From: Mesorhizobium metallidurans STM 2683
GTDB lineage: Bacteria; Pseudomonadota; Alphaproteobacteria; Rhizobiales; Rhizobiaceae
Assembly (NCBI RefSeq): GCF_000350085.1
Contig: NZ_CAUM01000017.1
Location: 1-64,000, forward strand
DNA length: 64,000 nt
Reading direction: 5' to 3'
In this document: positions 19,179 through 28,451 of the stretch, piece after piece
Numbering within the stretch: position 1 is the stretch's first letter
Layout of the letters: each line of letters begins with the position of its first letter
Notes under the pieces: generated by a model
What the model saw: only the letters and a program-made list of their open reading frames with translations
Told to the model about the DNA's origin: nothing
The model's database searches: none
Program-made: the position numbers and the translations under genes

Positions 19179-19580
19179 TTAGGCGACAGCGCTTTCAAAA
19201 GCGTTCGGCGTGGTGTTCTTGAGGTATTCGAGCGCGACCTTGGCCTTGGCCACGAGAGCGGCGAAAGCCTGCGGCTCGTGGATGGCCATGTCCGACAGGA
19301 TCTTGCGGTCGATCTCGATGCCGGCCTTGTTGAGGCCGTCGATGAAGCGGCCATAGGTCAGGCCGTGCTCGTGGGTCGCGGCATTGATGCGCTGGATCCA
19401 CAGCGCGCGGAACGAGCGCTTGCGGTTCTTGCGGTCGCGGTAAGCGTATTGCAGCGACTTTTCCACCGCCTGCTTGGCGATGCGGATGGTGTTCTTGCGG
19501 CGGCCGTAGAAGCCCTTGGCGGCTTTCAGGACCTTCTTGTGCTTGGCGTGCGAGGTGACGCCTCTTTTTACGCGTGCCAT
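19179..19580 (-). CDS. rplT: 50S ribosomal protein L20
   Basis: The 133-residue L20, an early assembly protein of the large subunit that in many bacteria also represses its own operon by binding the leader mRNA. It begins [18 protein letters not shown], followed by [19 protein letters not shown] and [22 protein letters not shown] clear ribosome-binding site (AAGGAG) lies before the start. It is 36 nt downstream of rpmI. Confidence 0.98.
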   Translation of the reverse strand: MARVKRGVTSHAKHKKVLKAAKGFYGRRKNTIRIAKQAVEKSLQYAYRDRKNRKRSFRALWIQRINAATHEHGLTYGRFIDGLNKAGIEIDRKILSDMAIHEPQAFAALVAKAKVALEYLKNTTPNAFESAVA

Positions 19581-19616
19581 GTCATGATCTCCTTAAACGT
19601 GTCCGGACCGAATGCC

Positions 19617-19820
19617 CTAGAGGCCGTTCGGCAGAAAATTCTTGATGACCTTCTTGCCATCCGGTTCAGCCAGAACCATCGTGCCGCGGGCATTTCGAAT
19701 GAACTTGTTGGAACGCTTGATCATGCCGTGACGCTTGCCGGCCGCAGCCGACAGGACCTTACCCGTACCTGTGATCTTGAACCGCTTCTTGGCGGCCGAT
19801 TTGGTCTTCATCTTGGGCAT
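19617..19820 (-). CDS. rpmI: 50S ribosomal protein L35
   Basis: The 67-residue L35, a small basic protein of the large subunit, beginning [20 protein letters not shown] and containing [15 protein letters not shown]. Length and sequence are typical. It is co-oriented with rplT and with infC about 1 kb upstream. The usual infC-rpmI adjacency is broken by an isoprenylcysteine methyltransferase-like gene. Confidence 0.98.
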   Translation of the reverse strand: MPKMKTKSAAKKRFKITGTGKVLSAAAGKRHGMIKRSNKFIRNARGTMVLAEPDGKKVIKNFLPNGL

Positions 19821-19897
19821 TTTGCTACTCCGTTTATATGCGCACGATCGCGCTTTTTGTTCGCTTCAGGCCGACCAAAGCCCGAAAAGCAAATGAA

Positions 19898-19928
19898 ACC
19901 GCCACGGCATGCCCTGCCGGGCGGTTTT
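19898..19928. other. Hairpin upstream of rpmI (possible leader structure or plus-strand terminator)
   Basis: AACCGCC and GGCGGTT enclose a GC-rich interior (CGGCATGCCCTGCCG). The T run follows on the plus strand, though no plus-strand gene needs a terminator here. On the minus strand it would lie in the 5' leader of rpmI-rplT, where L20 autoregulation often acts. Function is uncertain. Confidence 0.4.
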
Positions 19929-20001
19929 TTGGGAACGGCGGTCCTATACGTCAAAGCCGGCGGCTGTGCAACACCTCAGGAGAGGCGACGTTCCGCCCCG
20001 A

Positions 20002-20643
20002 TTACGGGAAGCGAAACAGCACTGGTAGTATGCCCGACTGCTGCGCGCCGTCGATCAGTTCGAAGAATGGCAGCGCCACCAGGAACACCAACCCGTCCAG
20101 CAGCGTGGTCCGCAGCAGGCGCGGCTTGAAGCTGCCGGTGTCGCCCTCCTCATAGAGCGACAACTTCGGAAAGAAGCGCGGCACCTTCGCCAGATAGGCC
20201 TGGTATGGCGCGCCGAGTACCTCCTTGAGGTATTTCTCCTCGCGCAGGATGACGATGTAGAAGGCACCCGCGCAAAGTAGCCCAAAGCCGATCGTGGCCG
20301 CGATCGAGCCGATCTGTGCGCCGACGCCGGCGGCTGCCAAGGTGGAGAAGACATAGAGCGGGTTGCGGGTGATCGAATAGGGTCCGCCGGTCACCACCTC
20401 GGAGGATTTGCGCCCGCCGATATAAAGCGTCGACCACAAACGCCCGGCGACGCCGAGAAAGATCAGCAGGACGCCGACCATCTCGATCGCTTCGTGCACA
20501 GGGGCGTCGGGAGGGAAAATCGACTGGCCGAACAGCAGCGCCGCGAACATCGCCACGATCAGAACGGCAAGCACCAGCCTGCGCATATGCTGGTAGCTGC
20601 CGAGCCCGTGTTTGACTTGCGCGTATCTGACTTCACTTGCCAT
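20002..20643 (-). CDS. Isoprenylcysteine carboxyl methyltransferase (ICMT) family membrane protein
   Basis: A 213-residue membrane protein with several hydrophobic helices and the C-terminal ICMT/PEMT-like motif: GGPYSITRNPLYVFS, followed by LREEKYLKEVLGAPYQAYLAKVPRF. In this family these residues bind S-adenosylmethionine, but the methyl acceptor in bacteria is mostly unknown. The start may be ATG 20643 or ATG 20586; neither has a strong ribosome-binding site. It lies between infC and rpmI on the same strand. Confidence 0.8.
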   Translation of the reverse strand: MASEVRYAQVKHGLGSYQHMRRLVLAVLIVAMFAALLFGQSIFPPDAPVHEAIEMVGVLLIFLGVAGRLWSTLYIGGRKSSEVVTGGPYSITRNPLYVFSTLAAAGVGAQIGSIAATIGFGLLCAGAFYIVILREEKYLKEVLGAPYQAYLAKVPRFFPKLSLYEEGDTGSFKPRLLRTTLLDGLVFLVALPFFELIDGAQQSGILPVLFRFP

Positions 20644-20787
20644 GTCGGGAATCCGATCGTCGAGGAACTTTGCCGCGAACGTCTGGCCAAGAAAACAGGC
20701 ACCCCGCCGATCGCCGGGACGCCTTGCACCATGATTCAGGCGGATTTAATGCACAGCCAAAAGCCTGCCGGTTTTGGGATAACAGCG

Positions 20788-21324
20788 TTAGCGCGGCGCC
20801 AGCACCATCATCATCTGGCGGCCTTCGAGCTTCGGTTCGGCCTCGACCTTGGCGATGGGTGCGACTTCCTCGCGAACCTTGTTCAGAAGCTGCATGCCGA
20901 GTTCCATATGCGCCATCTCGCGACCACGGAAGCGCAGCGTCAGCTTGACCTTGTCGCCTTCCTCGAAGAAGCGCCGGACGGCCTTCATCTTGGTCTCGTA
21001 GTCATGGCTGTCGATGTTCGGGCGCATCTTGATCTCCTTGATCTCGATGACCTTCTGGTTCTTGCGCGCCTCGGCCGCCTTCTTCTGATTGGCGTATTTC
21101 AGTTTGCCGAGATCGAGGATTTTTACGACGGGGGGCACCGCGTTGGGCGATATCTCGACCAGATCGAGCCCCGCCTCTTCGGCGAGCAGCAATGCATCGT
21201 TGATGGAGACATCGCCTCGGTTCTGGCCTTCGGCGTCGATTAGCTGGACCCGGGGAACCCGGATGTCACGGTTGGAGCGCGGCCCATCCTTGGTGGGCGC
21301 CGCTGCTTTGAAAGGTCTGCGAAT
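20788..21324 (-). CDS. infC: Translation initiation factor IF-3 (ATT start codon)
   Basis: IF-3 prevents premature 30S-50S joining and proofreads the initiator tRNA. The full protein is 178 residues: an N-terminal domain starting [13 protein letters not shown] with [19 protein letters not shown], a helical linker, and a C-terminal domain ([38 protein letters not shown]). No in-frame ATG or GTG precedes the conserved N-terminus. Translation begins at ATT (21324-21322), with AAGGAG at 21339-21334 nine bases before it. A rare ATT start is the classic autoregulatory signal of infC, because IF-3 discriminates against it. Confidence 0.95.
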   Translation of the reverse strand: MRRPFKAAAPTKDGPRSNRDIRVPRVQLIDAEGQNRGDVSINDALLLAEEAGLDLVEISPNAVPPVVKILDLGKLKYANQKKAAEARKNQKVIEIKEIKMRPNIDSHDYETKMKAVRRFFEEGDKVKLTLRFRGREMAHMELGMQLLNKVREEVAPIAKVEAEPKLEGRQMMMVLAPR

Positions 21325-21339
21325 GGTCGTGTTCTCCTT
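21322..21339 (-). promoter_or_regulatory. infC ribosome-binding site and ATT initiation codon
   Basis: On the minus strand, AAGGAG is followed by nine bases and then ATT, the only start that fits the complete IF-3 N-terminal domain. This arrangement is known to let IF-3 repress its own synthesis. Confidence 0.85.
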
Positions 21340-21531
21340 GAGCCGTTTCGTTCAGGGTTTTTCAGTTCGTATCTGTGGACGCGCCAATGTGGTGAGCGCG
21401 CGGCCGGAGTCAATAGCACAGCATTCTCAGGAAATCACCTGATTGCAGATCTGCACCAAGCAAAGAAAGACCGACAGCACTTTTCGCCGCCCCCTCGGCT
21501 GTGCCAAAAGACCGGCGTGAAGGAACCAGCC

Positions 21532-22296
21532 ATGACCCCTCCGGTTTTTCTCGACGTCGACGGATTGAGCATCGCCGTCCGGCAGACGGCAGGAGCCGCG
21601 CCCGGCATCGTCTGGCTCGGCGGCTACAAATCCGACATGCTGGGCACCAAGGCCGAAACGCTGTCGCAATGGGCGGATGGGCAAGGCCGCGCCTTCCTGC
21701 GCCACGATTATTCCGGCCATGGCGAATCCGGCGGCGCCTTTGCCGACGGCACCATCTCGAAATGGCTGGCCGAGAGCCTTGCGGTGTTCCGCCATTACAC
21801 CAAGGGCAAGCAGATCCTGGTCGGCTCCTCGATGGGCGCCTGGATCGCGCTGCGGATGGTCCAGGAATTGCGCAAGGCCGGCGAGAACCGCATCGCCGGC
21901 CTGGTGCTGCTGGCGCCGGCGCCGGATTTCACCGCCGAACTGGTCGAGCCGGTGCTGACCAAGGCGCAGAAGCGCGCTCTCAGAGAGAAGGGGTTTTTCG
22001 AGGAGCCGTCGGACTATTCCGCCGAGCCTTACGTCTATACGCGCGCGCTGATCGAGGACGGGCGCAACAATCTGGTGATGACCGGGCCGATCGACACGCA
22101 TTGCCCGGTCCACATATTGCAAGGCCTGGCCGATCCCGACGTGCCGTCAAGCCATGCGCTGAAACTGGTCGGCCTGCTGCCGGCCGACGACGTGACGCTG
22201 TCGCTGATCCCCGGCGGCGACCATCGCCTGTCGCGGCCGCAGGATCTCGACATGCTGGTGCGGGCGGTGGACGCCATGGCGCGGCAAGCAGGCTAG
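21532..22296 (+). CDS. Alpha/beta hydrolase (ABHD10-like serine hydrolase)
   Basis: A 254-residue alpha/beta hydrolase. It has the opening WLGGYKSDMLGTKAE segment, FLRHDYSGHGESGG, the nucleophile elbow VGSSMGAWIALR (Ser near residue 108), and a late Asp (LADPDVPSSHA) and His (PGGDHRLSRP). This architecture matches the ABHD10/palmitoyl-protein thioesterase-like group. The ATG at 21532 follows GAAGGAA; the earlier GTG overlaps that site. It is divergent from infC. The stop codon is inside the first unit of a 16-bp tandem repeat before the next gene. Confidence 0.85.
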   Translation: MTPPVFLDVDGLSIAVRQTAGAAPGIVWLGGYKSDMLGTKAETLSQWADGQGRAFLRHDYSGHGESGGAFADGTISKWLAESLAVFRHYTKGKQILVGSSMGAWIALRMVQELRKAGENRIAGLVLLAPAPDFTAELVEPVLTKAQKRALREKGFFEEPSDYSAEPYVYTRALIEDGRNNLVMTGPIDTHCPVHILQGLADPDVPSSHALKLVGLLPADDVTLSLIPGGDHRLSRPQDLDMLVRAVDAMARQAG

Positions 22297-22346
22297 AGGA
22301 CGGGCAGGCTAGAGGACGGGCAGGCTAGAGGACGGGCAGGCTAGAG
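22289..22346. repeat. 16-bp tandem repeat (about 3.6 copies) between two genes
   Basis: CAGGCTAGAGGACGGG is repeated three times and followed by a partial CAGGCTAGAG. The first unit contains the TAG stop of the hydrolase gene and the last ends two bases before the ATG of the BenE-type gene. The GAGGA words may act as repeated ribosome-binding sites. Confidence 0.9.
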
Positions 22347-22347
22347 A

Positions 22348-23490
22348 ATGCGCATTTCCATTCCGCTATCCGCCTTCGTCGCGGCAATCGTCGGCTTCGG
22401 CGGCACGCTGGCCATCGTGATTGCCGCCGCCAAGGCGGTCGGCGCGACGCAAATCGAGACCGCAAGCTGGGTGACGGCGCTTTGCCTGGCCATGGCGATC
22501 GAGAGCCTGTGGCTGTCATGGCGCACGAAAATGCCCATCATCACCGCCTGGTCGACGCCGGGCCTGGCGCTGATCGCGGCATCGAGCGGCTTTTCGATGG
22601 GGGAGGCGGTCGGCGCCTTCATCGTCACCGGTATCCTTTTGATCGCCACCGGCCTGTTTAAGCCGCTGACGCGACTGATCGCCAGGATTCCGGCCTCGGT
22701 CGCGTCGGGAATGCTGGCCGGCATCCTCGTCAGCTTCGCCACAAATGCGGTGAAGGCCATTCCCGTCGATCCCTGGCTGATCCTGCCGCTGATCGCGGCC
22801 TTCTTCGTCATCAGGCTGTTCAATCCGGCGCTGTCGGTGCTGGCGGTGCTGGTCGGCGGCGGTCTCGCCGCCTTTCTCACCGGCCGGGTCGGCGGCCTGC
22901 CGACGCCGGAATTGTCGACCCTGACGCTGGTTGCGCCGCATTTCTCCGTCACGGCGCTGATCGGGCTTGCCCTGCCGCTCTACCTCGTGACCATGGCCTC
23001 GCAGAACCTGTCCGGCCTCGCCGTGCTGAGGGCAGCCGGCTACCATCCGGAGCCCGGCCCGCTGATCGGCGTCACCGGCCTGTTTTCGCTGCTGACGGCG
23101 CCGCTCGGCGCCTCGACCACCAATCTGGCGGCGATCTCGGCCGCGATCTGCACCGGGCCGGACGTGCATCCCGATCCGGCCGAGCGCTGGAAGACCGGTC
23201 CCTTCTATGCGCTTGCCTATCTCGTCTTCGCCCTGTTCGGCGCCTCGCTGGTGGCGATCTTCGCCGTTTTGCCGCAGAGCCTGATCGTGCTGGTCGCCGG
23301 CCTGGCGCTGATGGCGCCGCTCGCCAACGCGCTGTCGATCGCGCTCAAGGAAGAAGGCGAGCGCATGGCCGCCACCGTCACCTTTGCCGCCACCGCCTCG
23401 GGGCTGACGCTGTTCGGCGTCGGCGCGGCGTTCTGGGGCCTGGTCGCCGGCCTGATCGTGCTTTTCCTCGAAATGCTCAAAAAGCGATAA
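22348..23490 (+). CDS. benE: Benzoate/H+ symporter BenE family transporter
   Basis: A 380-residue inner membrane protein with about 11-12 hydrophobic helices. It contains the family words WSTPGLALIAASSGFSMGEA (residues about 68-87) and LTAPLGASTTNLAAISAAIC. BenE proteins are proposed proton-driven importers of benzoate or related aromatic acids. No aromatic-degradation gene is nearby, so the substrate is only a family guess. It starts 51 nt after the alpha/beta hydrolase gene, across a tandem repeat, and is probably co-transcribed with it. Confidence 0.85.
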   Translation: MRISIPLSAFVAAIVGFGGTLAIVIAAAKAVGATQIETASWVTALCLAMAIESLWLSWRTKMPIITAWSTPGLALIAASSGFSMGEAVGAFIVTGILLIATGLFKPLTRLIARIPASVASGMLAGILVSFATNAVKAIPVDPWLILPLIAAFFVIRLFNPALSVLAVLVGGGLAAFLTGRVGGLPTPELSTLTLVAPHFSVTALIGLALPLYLVTMASQNLSGLAVLRAAGYHPEPGPLIGVTGLFSLLTAPLGASTTNLAAISAAICTGPDVHPDPAERWKTGPFYALAYLVFALFGASLVAIFAVLPQSLIVLVAGLALMAPLANALSIALKEEGERMAATVTFAATASGLTLFGVGAAFWGLVAGLIVLFLEMLKKR

Positions 23491-23607
23491 TCATTTCAGC
23501 CGCTTGTCCGGTTTTGGCCGGGACTGTCTTGAATCGCCGTTTTCCCCTTCCCATTTCGATTCCACGCAGCCGTATCTGGCTGTCTCCAACTGAAGGAACG
23601 GGAGAAA

Positions 23608-24096
23608 ATGAACACATCTGCATTGATCCGTCCGGCCTGGACGCCGGCGACCATCGCGCTGATGGTGATCGGTTTCATGGTGTTCTGGCCGCTCGGCTTC
23701 GCCATGCTCGCCTACATCATCTGGGGCGACCGGCTCGACGGCTTCAAGCGCGACGTCAACCGCGCCACCGACGGCATCTTCGCCGGCTGCCGCCGCGGTT
23801 CCGACAAGGCCGCGCGCTGGGGTCATGGCTCCGCCCGCACCGGCAATGTCGCCTTCGACGACTGGCGCGAAAAGGAACTCGAGCGCCTGGCCGAAGAGCG
23901 CCGCAAGCTTGACGAAATGCTGAGCGAGTTCGACGATTATGCTCGCGAGCTGCGCCGCGCCAAGGACCAGGACGAGTTCGACCGCTTCATGGCGAACCGC
24001 AACAAGTCGACGGCCCCGACCACGACAACGGGAACGACCAAGACGACTGGGCCGACGACGCCCAAGCGCAAGGGCTCGAACCTGCTTGACGACTGA
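23608..24096 (+). CDS. DUF2852 domain-containing membrane protein
   Basis: A 162-residue protein of the alphaproteobacterial DUF2852 family. One hydrophobic segment (TIALMVIGFMVFWPLGFAML, residues about 14-33) is followed by a charged, helical region (LERLAEERRKLDEMLSEFDDY) that may form a coiled coil, and a low-complexity Thr/Pro tail. The role is unknown. GGGAGAAA lies before the ATG. A strong terminator follows. Confidence 0.85.
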   Translation: MNTSALIRPAWTPATIALMVIGFMVFWPLGFAMLAYIIWGDRLDGFKRDVNRATDGIFAGCRRGSDKAARWGHGSARTGNVAFDDWREKELERLAEERRKLDEMLSEFDDYARELRRAKDQDEFDRFMANRNKSTAPTTTTGTTKTTGPTTPKRKGSNLLDD

Positions 24097-24123
24097 GGCT
24101 GAGCGACAAGCCTTGGCATGATG

Positions 24124-24160
24124 AACGGCGTCGCGCGAGCGGCGCCGTTTCTTTTTTGTT
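24124..24160 (+). terminator. Intrinsic terminator after the DUF2852 gene
   Basis: AACGGCG-TCGC and GCGGCGCCGTT form a stem, followed by TCTTTTTTGTT. It reads in the direction of the DUF2852 gene, about 27 nt after its stop. Confidence 0.75.
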
Positions 24161-24215
24161 CTCTTTTCGAGTTCGCACCTCTAGTCGTTTTCCTCGAATC
24201 GCGTATCGTCCGGCC

Positions 24216-24974
24216 ATGACCATCGGCTTCTTCCGCAACCTGACCAAGCCCAAGCCTGCGCCCGTCGTGGAACGCGAGCATTGTGTCGCCGGCCGCACGC
24301 TGCCGCTCAAGATCGTCGAGAGCGACCGCGCACGGCGGCTGACGCTGCGCATCGATTCCGGCGGCCGGGGCCTGCGCATCACCGTGCCGCCGGGCCTGCG
24401 CCGGGGCGAAGTGGAAAAATTCCTCGACCGCCATCAGGACTGGCTGGAGCAGCGGCTGGCCAAGGTGCCAAACCGGCCGCAGGTGCGGCCAGGCATCAAG
24501 ATCCCGGTGCGCGGCGTGCCGCATCGCATCGTCCATGAACCGGCAAAACGCGGCACCGTCAGCATCTCGCGCGACGAGCGCGGTCCGCTGCTGATCGTGC
24601 ATGGCGAGCGCATACACCTGCCGCGCCGCATCGCCGATTTCCTCAAGCGCGAAGCCAAGCGCGAGATCGAACGGCTGGTGGTCAAGCACACAGCCACGAT
24701 CAACAAGCGCGCCAAGGCCATCCGCTTCAAGGACACGTCGAGCCGCTGGGGCTCCTGCACCTCCGACGGAAATCTGTCCTTCTCCTGGCGCATCATGATG
24801 GCGCCGACACCGGTCATCAACTACCTCGTCGCGCATGAAGTGGCGCATCTCAAGGAGATGAACCACGGCCCGAAATTCTGGAAACTGTGCGAGCAGCTTT
24901 GCCCCGACACCGAGCGCTGCAAGGACTGGCTGAAGCGCAATGGCGGCGCGCTGCAGGCGATCATGTTCGATTAA
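24216..24974 (+). CDS. YgjP-like zinc metallopeptidase (M48-type, DUF45)
   Basis: A 252-residue protein of the YgjP/DUF45 family. The zinc motif HEVAH occurs in YLVAHEVAHLKEMNHGPKFW near residue 208, with RWGSCTSDGNLSFSWRIMMAP just before it, both typical of the family. The N-terminal half includes RRLTLRIDSGGRGLRITVP. The cellular substrate is unknown. The ATG at 24216 begins the conserved part; the upstream open frame overlaps the terminator of the previous gene. Confidence 0.88.
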   Translation: MTIGFFRNLTKPKPAPVVEREHCVAGRTLPLKIVESDRARRLTLRIDSGGRGLRITVPPGLRRGEVEKFLDRHQDWLEQRLAKVPNRPQVRPGIKIPVRGVPHRIVHEPAKRGTVSISRDERGPLLIVHGERIHLPRRIADFLKREAKREIERLVVKHTATINKRAKAIRFKDTSSRWGSCTSDGNLSFSWRIMMAPTPVINYLVAHEVAHLKEMNHGPKFWKLCEQLCPDTERCKDWLKRNGGALQAIMFD

Positions 24975-25003
24975 CGCGGTCGGACCAGTTCTAGCCGGTC
25001 CGC

Positions 25004-25222
25004 TCAATCGTCATTCGCGGCGTTGAGGTCCTCCGGTCGTAAGCCTTCATCGCCATGGCGCGGCCAGGGCAGGAAGTTCCTCTGGAAGGCATCACTGCCG
25101 AAATAGTCGAGGGCGCGGTGCGCCTCGGCGCCGTTGAAGGCTGCCTTGTCCATCAAATGCGCAATGACCTCGCGTGCCTGCGCGACCTTCTGCCTGAGTT
25201 GGGCGACGGTTTCGTCTGCCAT
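25004..25222 (-). CDS. Small conserved-looking hypothetical protein
   Basis: A 72-residue acidic protein. It begins with a helical stretch (ADETVAQLRQKVAQAREVIA) and continues with ALDYFGSDAFQRNFLPWPR. I do not recognise a named domain. GGGAG precedes the ATG at 25222; the frame upstream to 25288 has no better start. It lies between the metallopeptidase gene (convergent) and a LysR gene (same strand). Codon use looks like that of its neighbours. Confidence 0.6.
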   Translation of the reverse strand: MADETVAQLRQKVAQAREVIAHLMDKAAFNGAEAHRALDYFGSDAFQRNFLPWPRHGDEGLRPEDLNAANDD

Positions 25223-25297
25223 GGTTTTGCTCCCGCCTGTTATCTGTAGGAAGGTAGCGCTTTCCACCCCGGCGGCAAATGGCGGCACGCCCGACGC

Positions 25298-26206
25298 CTA
25301 CGGGAGCGTTGATGCCTTAGGCAACCACTCTTCCATGAATTCGAGAAATGCCTGGACGCGCGGCGCGCGAAAACGCCCCTTCGGCGTCAGAGCCCACAGC
25401 GAAATCGTGTCCGAGCGATTTATATCGGCCAGAATTTCCACAAGCCTGCCCTCGCGAACGGCTTGCCCGACGACAAAATCGGCGAGGCGGACAATGCCAT
25501 GGCCCTCGATCGCCATATCGAAAAGCATGCCGACATTGTCGCAGGCGAAATTTCCCTTGGGCAGGAAGCGCACGACGCCGTTTTCGGTTGCGATTGGCCA
25601 GGTCGTGGGCGAAAGCTGGCCCGATAGCGCAATGCAGCTGTGCCCTGCCAGGTCCATCGCTGAAAGCGGTGTTCCGGCTCGCTGCAGATAGGATGGCGCG
25701 GCGCAAATCAATCGGCGCCCTTCCGCCAGTTTGCGGACCACCAGATCAGACCCGGCGGCCGGGCTACCGCGTATGACGACGTCGGCTTGCTCGGCAACAG
25801 GATCAACGAGCCGGTCGGTCAAGGCGAGGTCCACCGAGACTTCGGGGAAACGTTGCAGAAAAGCCGGCAACGCATGCAACAGCGCCTGTCTGGCGAATCC
25901 AGTGCTGGAATTGAGCCGCAAGTGGCCCTTTGGGCTGCTGCGGGTCGACGACACATCGTCCTCGGTTCGGCCAATGAGCTCCAGTACGTCGCGCGCACGT
26001 TCAAGATAGAGCGCGCCTTCCGAGGTCAGCGCCAACCGTCTCGTGGTGCGTGTCAGCAGACGAACGCCGAGCCGGTCTTCGAGACGTGACACCAGCTTCG
26101 ACAGCGCGGACGGCGTAACGCGCAGCTCCATGGCCGCCTTGGCGAAGGAGCCAGTATCCACGATGCGCACAAAGGCGGCCATTTCATCCGACGCAGCCAT
26201 ATTCAT
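25298..26206 (-). CDS. LysR family transcriptional regulator
   Basis: A 302-residue LysR regulator with a typical N-terminal helix-turn-helix (GSFAKAAMELRVTPSALSKL, residues about 17-36) and an effector domain of the DmlR/YafC type (LRLNSSTGFARQALLHALP). No adjacent divergent enzyme gene points to a target; the next plus-strand gene is trpF, 247 nt away. ATG 26206 and ATG 26200 are both possible starts. Confidence 0.88.
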   Translation of the reverse strand: MNMAASDEMAAFVRIVDTGSFAKAAMELRVTPSALSKLVSRLEDRLGVRLLTRTTRRLALTSEGALYLERARDVLELIGRTEDDVSSTRSSPKGHLRLNSSTGFARQALLHALPAFLQRFPEVSVDLALTDRLVDPVAEQADVVIRGSPAAGSDLVVRKLAEGRRLICAAPSYLQRAGTPLSAMDLAGHSCIALSGQLSPTTWPIATENGVVRFLPKGNFACDNVGMLFDMAIEGHGIVRLADFVVGQAVREGRLVEILADINRSDTISLWALTPKGRFRAPRVQAFLEFMEEWLPKASTLP

Positions 26207-26453
26207 GAACCAGGATCACGAGTGAGTTATCAATCTAACTAATTATGTGCTCCAAAGGAAATGATAATCAGGTCGAATGCCTGCTACTCCCCGGCGATTG
26301 CCGCCGATCAACTATGACCAGATCAGAACGGCTGCGGCGATTGAGCGCCGCAGGGCGATCGACGAATTTTATCGGGCAATTTACGGACGAATCCGGTCTG
26401 CCGTTCGAAGGCTGTTCTCGACTCTTTTGCCGTTTCGTGCCAATCCCCGCGCC

Positions 26454-27113
26454 ATGGCGCTCGACATCAAGATATGCGGGTTGAAGACCGACAAGGCATT
26501 GGCCGCGGCATTGGCCGGCGGCGCCAGCCATGTCGGCTTTATTTTCTTCGCCAAAAGCCCGCGCTTTATCGATCCCCTGGAAGCCGGTCGTTTGCGTGAG
26601 GCAGCGATCGCCAAGGCCAAGGCGGTTGCCGTGACGGTCGATGCCAGCGACGCGTTCCTGGACGAGATCGTCGGAAAAATGCGCCCCGACATGCTGCAGC
26701 TTCATGGCTCGGAGACGCCGGAGCGGCTGGCCGAACTCAAGGCGCGTTACGGCCTGCCTGTCATGAAGGTGCTGCCGATCAGCGAGGCGGCGGATCTAGA
26801 GCGGATAAGGCCCTTCGTCGGCATTGCCGACCGTTTCCTGTTCGACGCCAAGCCGCCTAAAGGTTCGGAACTGCCGGGCGGCAATGGCATTGCCTTCGAC
26901 TGGCGCATTCTGGCCGGTCTTGACGCCGGCGTCGATTACATGCTTTCCGGTGGGCTCAACGCCGCCAATATCGGCGATGCCCTGAGACTAGCCAACCCGC
27001 CCGCAATCGACATCTCGTCCGGCGTGGAAAGTGCCCCGGGCGTCAAGGATCCGGCGCTGATCGAACAGTTTTTCCGGGCCGTCAGAGCCGCGCGGAATAC
27101 CCGCGCAGCCTGA
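26454..27113 (+). CDS. trpF: Phosphoribosylanthranilate isomerase
   Basis: The 219-residue TrpF catalyses the Amadori rearrangement of phosphoribosylanthranilate to CdRP in tryptophan synthesis. Its TIM-barrel motifs are clear: [13 protein letters not shown] (catalytic Cys), [24 protein letters not shown], and [14 protein letters not shown] with IDISSGVES at the phosphate site. I chose ATG 26454, where the family begins, though no good ribosome-binding site is seen and the frame is open to an ATG at 26277. First gene of the trpF-trpB-trpA-accD-folC block. Confidence 0.95.
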   Translation: MALDIKICGLKTDKALAAALAGGASHVGFIFFAKSPRFIDPLEAGRLREAAIAKAKAVAVTVDASDAFLDEIVGKMRPDMLQLHGSETPERLAELKARYGLPVMKVLPISEAADLERIRPFVGIADRFLFDAKPPKGSELPGGNGIAFDWRILAGLDAGVDYMLSGGLNAANIGDALRLANPPAIDISSGVESAPGVKDPALIEQFFRAVRAARNTRAA

Positions 27114-27127
27114 AGGATAGAACCCGG

Positions 27128-27173
27128 AGTATGTCCGGAAAAGTGGAAACCGGTTTTCCGACAAGGACATGCT
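27128..27173. repeat. Rhizobial palindromic repeat copy between trpF and trpB
   Basis: TATGTCCGGAAAAGTGGAAA then CCGGTTTTCCGACAAGGACATGC is a copy of the dispersed palindrome, here in the opposite orientation and with GGACATGC ends in place of GATCATGC. It fills most of the trpF-trpB spacer. Confidence 0.8.
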
Positions 27174-27199
27174 CCAGAACAAGAAGTAGGAGATCGGCG

Positions 27200-28450
27200 A
27201 TGGACAAGCCGGCGACACCCAATTCCTTCCGCACCGGACCCGACGAACAGGGCATGTTCGGCATCTTTGGCGGCCGCTTCGTCGCCGAGACGCTGATGCC
27301 GCTGATCCTCGACCTGGAACGGCACTGGAACGAGGTCAAGAACGACCCGGACTTCAGGGCCGAACTGACTGATCTCTCGACCCACTATGCCGGGCGGCCG
27401 TCGAAGCTTTATTTCGCCGAAGGCCTGACCCGGCATCTTCGCGAGGTTTCCTCGGCGAAGGGCCGTGGTGGCGGGGCGAAAGTCTACTTCAAACGCGAGG
27501 ATCTGAACCACACCGGCTCGCACAAGATCAACAATTGCCTTGGCCAGATCCTGCTGGCCAAGCGCATGGGCAAGAAGCGCATCATCGCCGAGACGGGTGC
27601 CGGCCAGCATGGCGTCGCGTCGGCCACGGTGGCGGCGCGGTTCGGCTACCCTTGCGTGGTCTATATGGGCGCCACCGACGTTGCCCGCCAAAGCCCGAAC
27701 GTCTTTCGCATGAAGCTGCTCGGCGCCGAGGTCAGGCCGGTGACTGCCGGCCACGGCACGCTGAAGGATGCCATGAACGAGGCCTTGCGCGACTGGGTGA
27801 CCAATGTCGAGGATACCTATTACCTGATCGGCACCGCCGCCGGCCCGCATCCCTATCCGGAGCTGGTGCGCGACTTCCAGTCGGTGATCGGCACCGAGGC
27901 GCGCGCCCAGATCCTCGAGCGGGAAGGCCGGCTTCCCGACACCATCATCGCCTGCGTCGGCGGCGGCTCGAACGCCATCGGCCTGTTCCATCCGTTCCTC
28001 GACGACAGGCAGGTCCGCATCATCGGCATCGAAGCCGGCGGCCGCGGCCTCGACGGCATCGAACATTGCGCCTCGATGAATGCCGGCGCGCCCGGCGTGC
28101 TGCACGGCAACCGCACCTATCTCCTGCAGAACGCCGACGGCCAGATCATGGACGGCCACTCGATCTCGGCCGGCCTCGACTATCCGGGTGTCGGTCCCGA
28201 GCATTCCTGGCTGCGCGATAGCGGCCGCGTCGAATATGTGCCCATCCTCGACGACGAGGCGCTGGAGGCATTCAAGCTGACGACGCGGGTCGAAGGCATC
28301 ATTCCGGCGCTGGAATCGGCCCATGCCATCGCGCATGCGGTCAAGATCGTGCCTGACATGGACAAGGACCAGATCGTCATCGTCAACCTGTCCGGCCGCG
28401 GCGACAAGGACGTGCACACGGTGGCCGACATGCTGGGCATGGAGATCTGA
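27200..28450 (+). CDS. trpB: Tryptophan synthase beta chain
   Basis: The 416-residue PLP-dependent beta subunit, which joins indole and serine. The PLP lysine lies in [15 protein letters not shown], the phosphate-binding loop is [10 protein letters not shown], and the ETGAGQHG segment is intact. TAGGAG at 27187-27192 supports the ATG at 27200. The trpA gene begins 1 nt after its stop, consistent with coupled synthesis of the alpha2-beta2 complex. Confidence 0.98.
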   Translation: MDKPATPNSFRTGPDEQGMFGIFGGRFVAETLMPLILDLERHWNEVKNDPDFRAELTDLSTHYAGRPSKLYFAEGLTRHLREVSSAKGRGGGAKVYFKREDLNHTGSHKINNCLGQILLAKRMGKKRIIAETGAGQHGVASATVAARFGYPCVVYMGATDVARQSPNVFRMKLLGAEVRPVTAGHGTLKDAMNEALRDWVTNVEDTYYLIGTAAGPHPYPELVRDFQSVIGTEARAQILEREGRLPDTIIACVGGGSNAIGLFHPFLDDRQVRIIGIEAGGRGLDGIEHCASMNAGAPGVLHGNRTYLLQNADGQIMDGHSISAGLDYPGVGPEHSWLRDSGRVEYVPILDDEALEAFKLTTRVEGIIPALESAHAIAHAVKIVPDMDKDQIVIVNLSGRGDKDVHTVADMLGMEI

Positions 28451-28451
28451 T

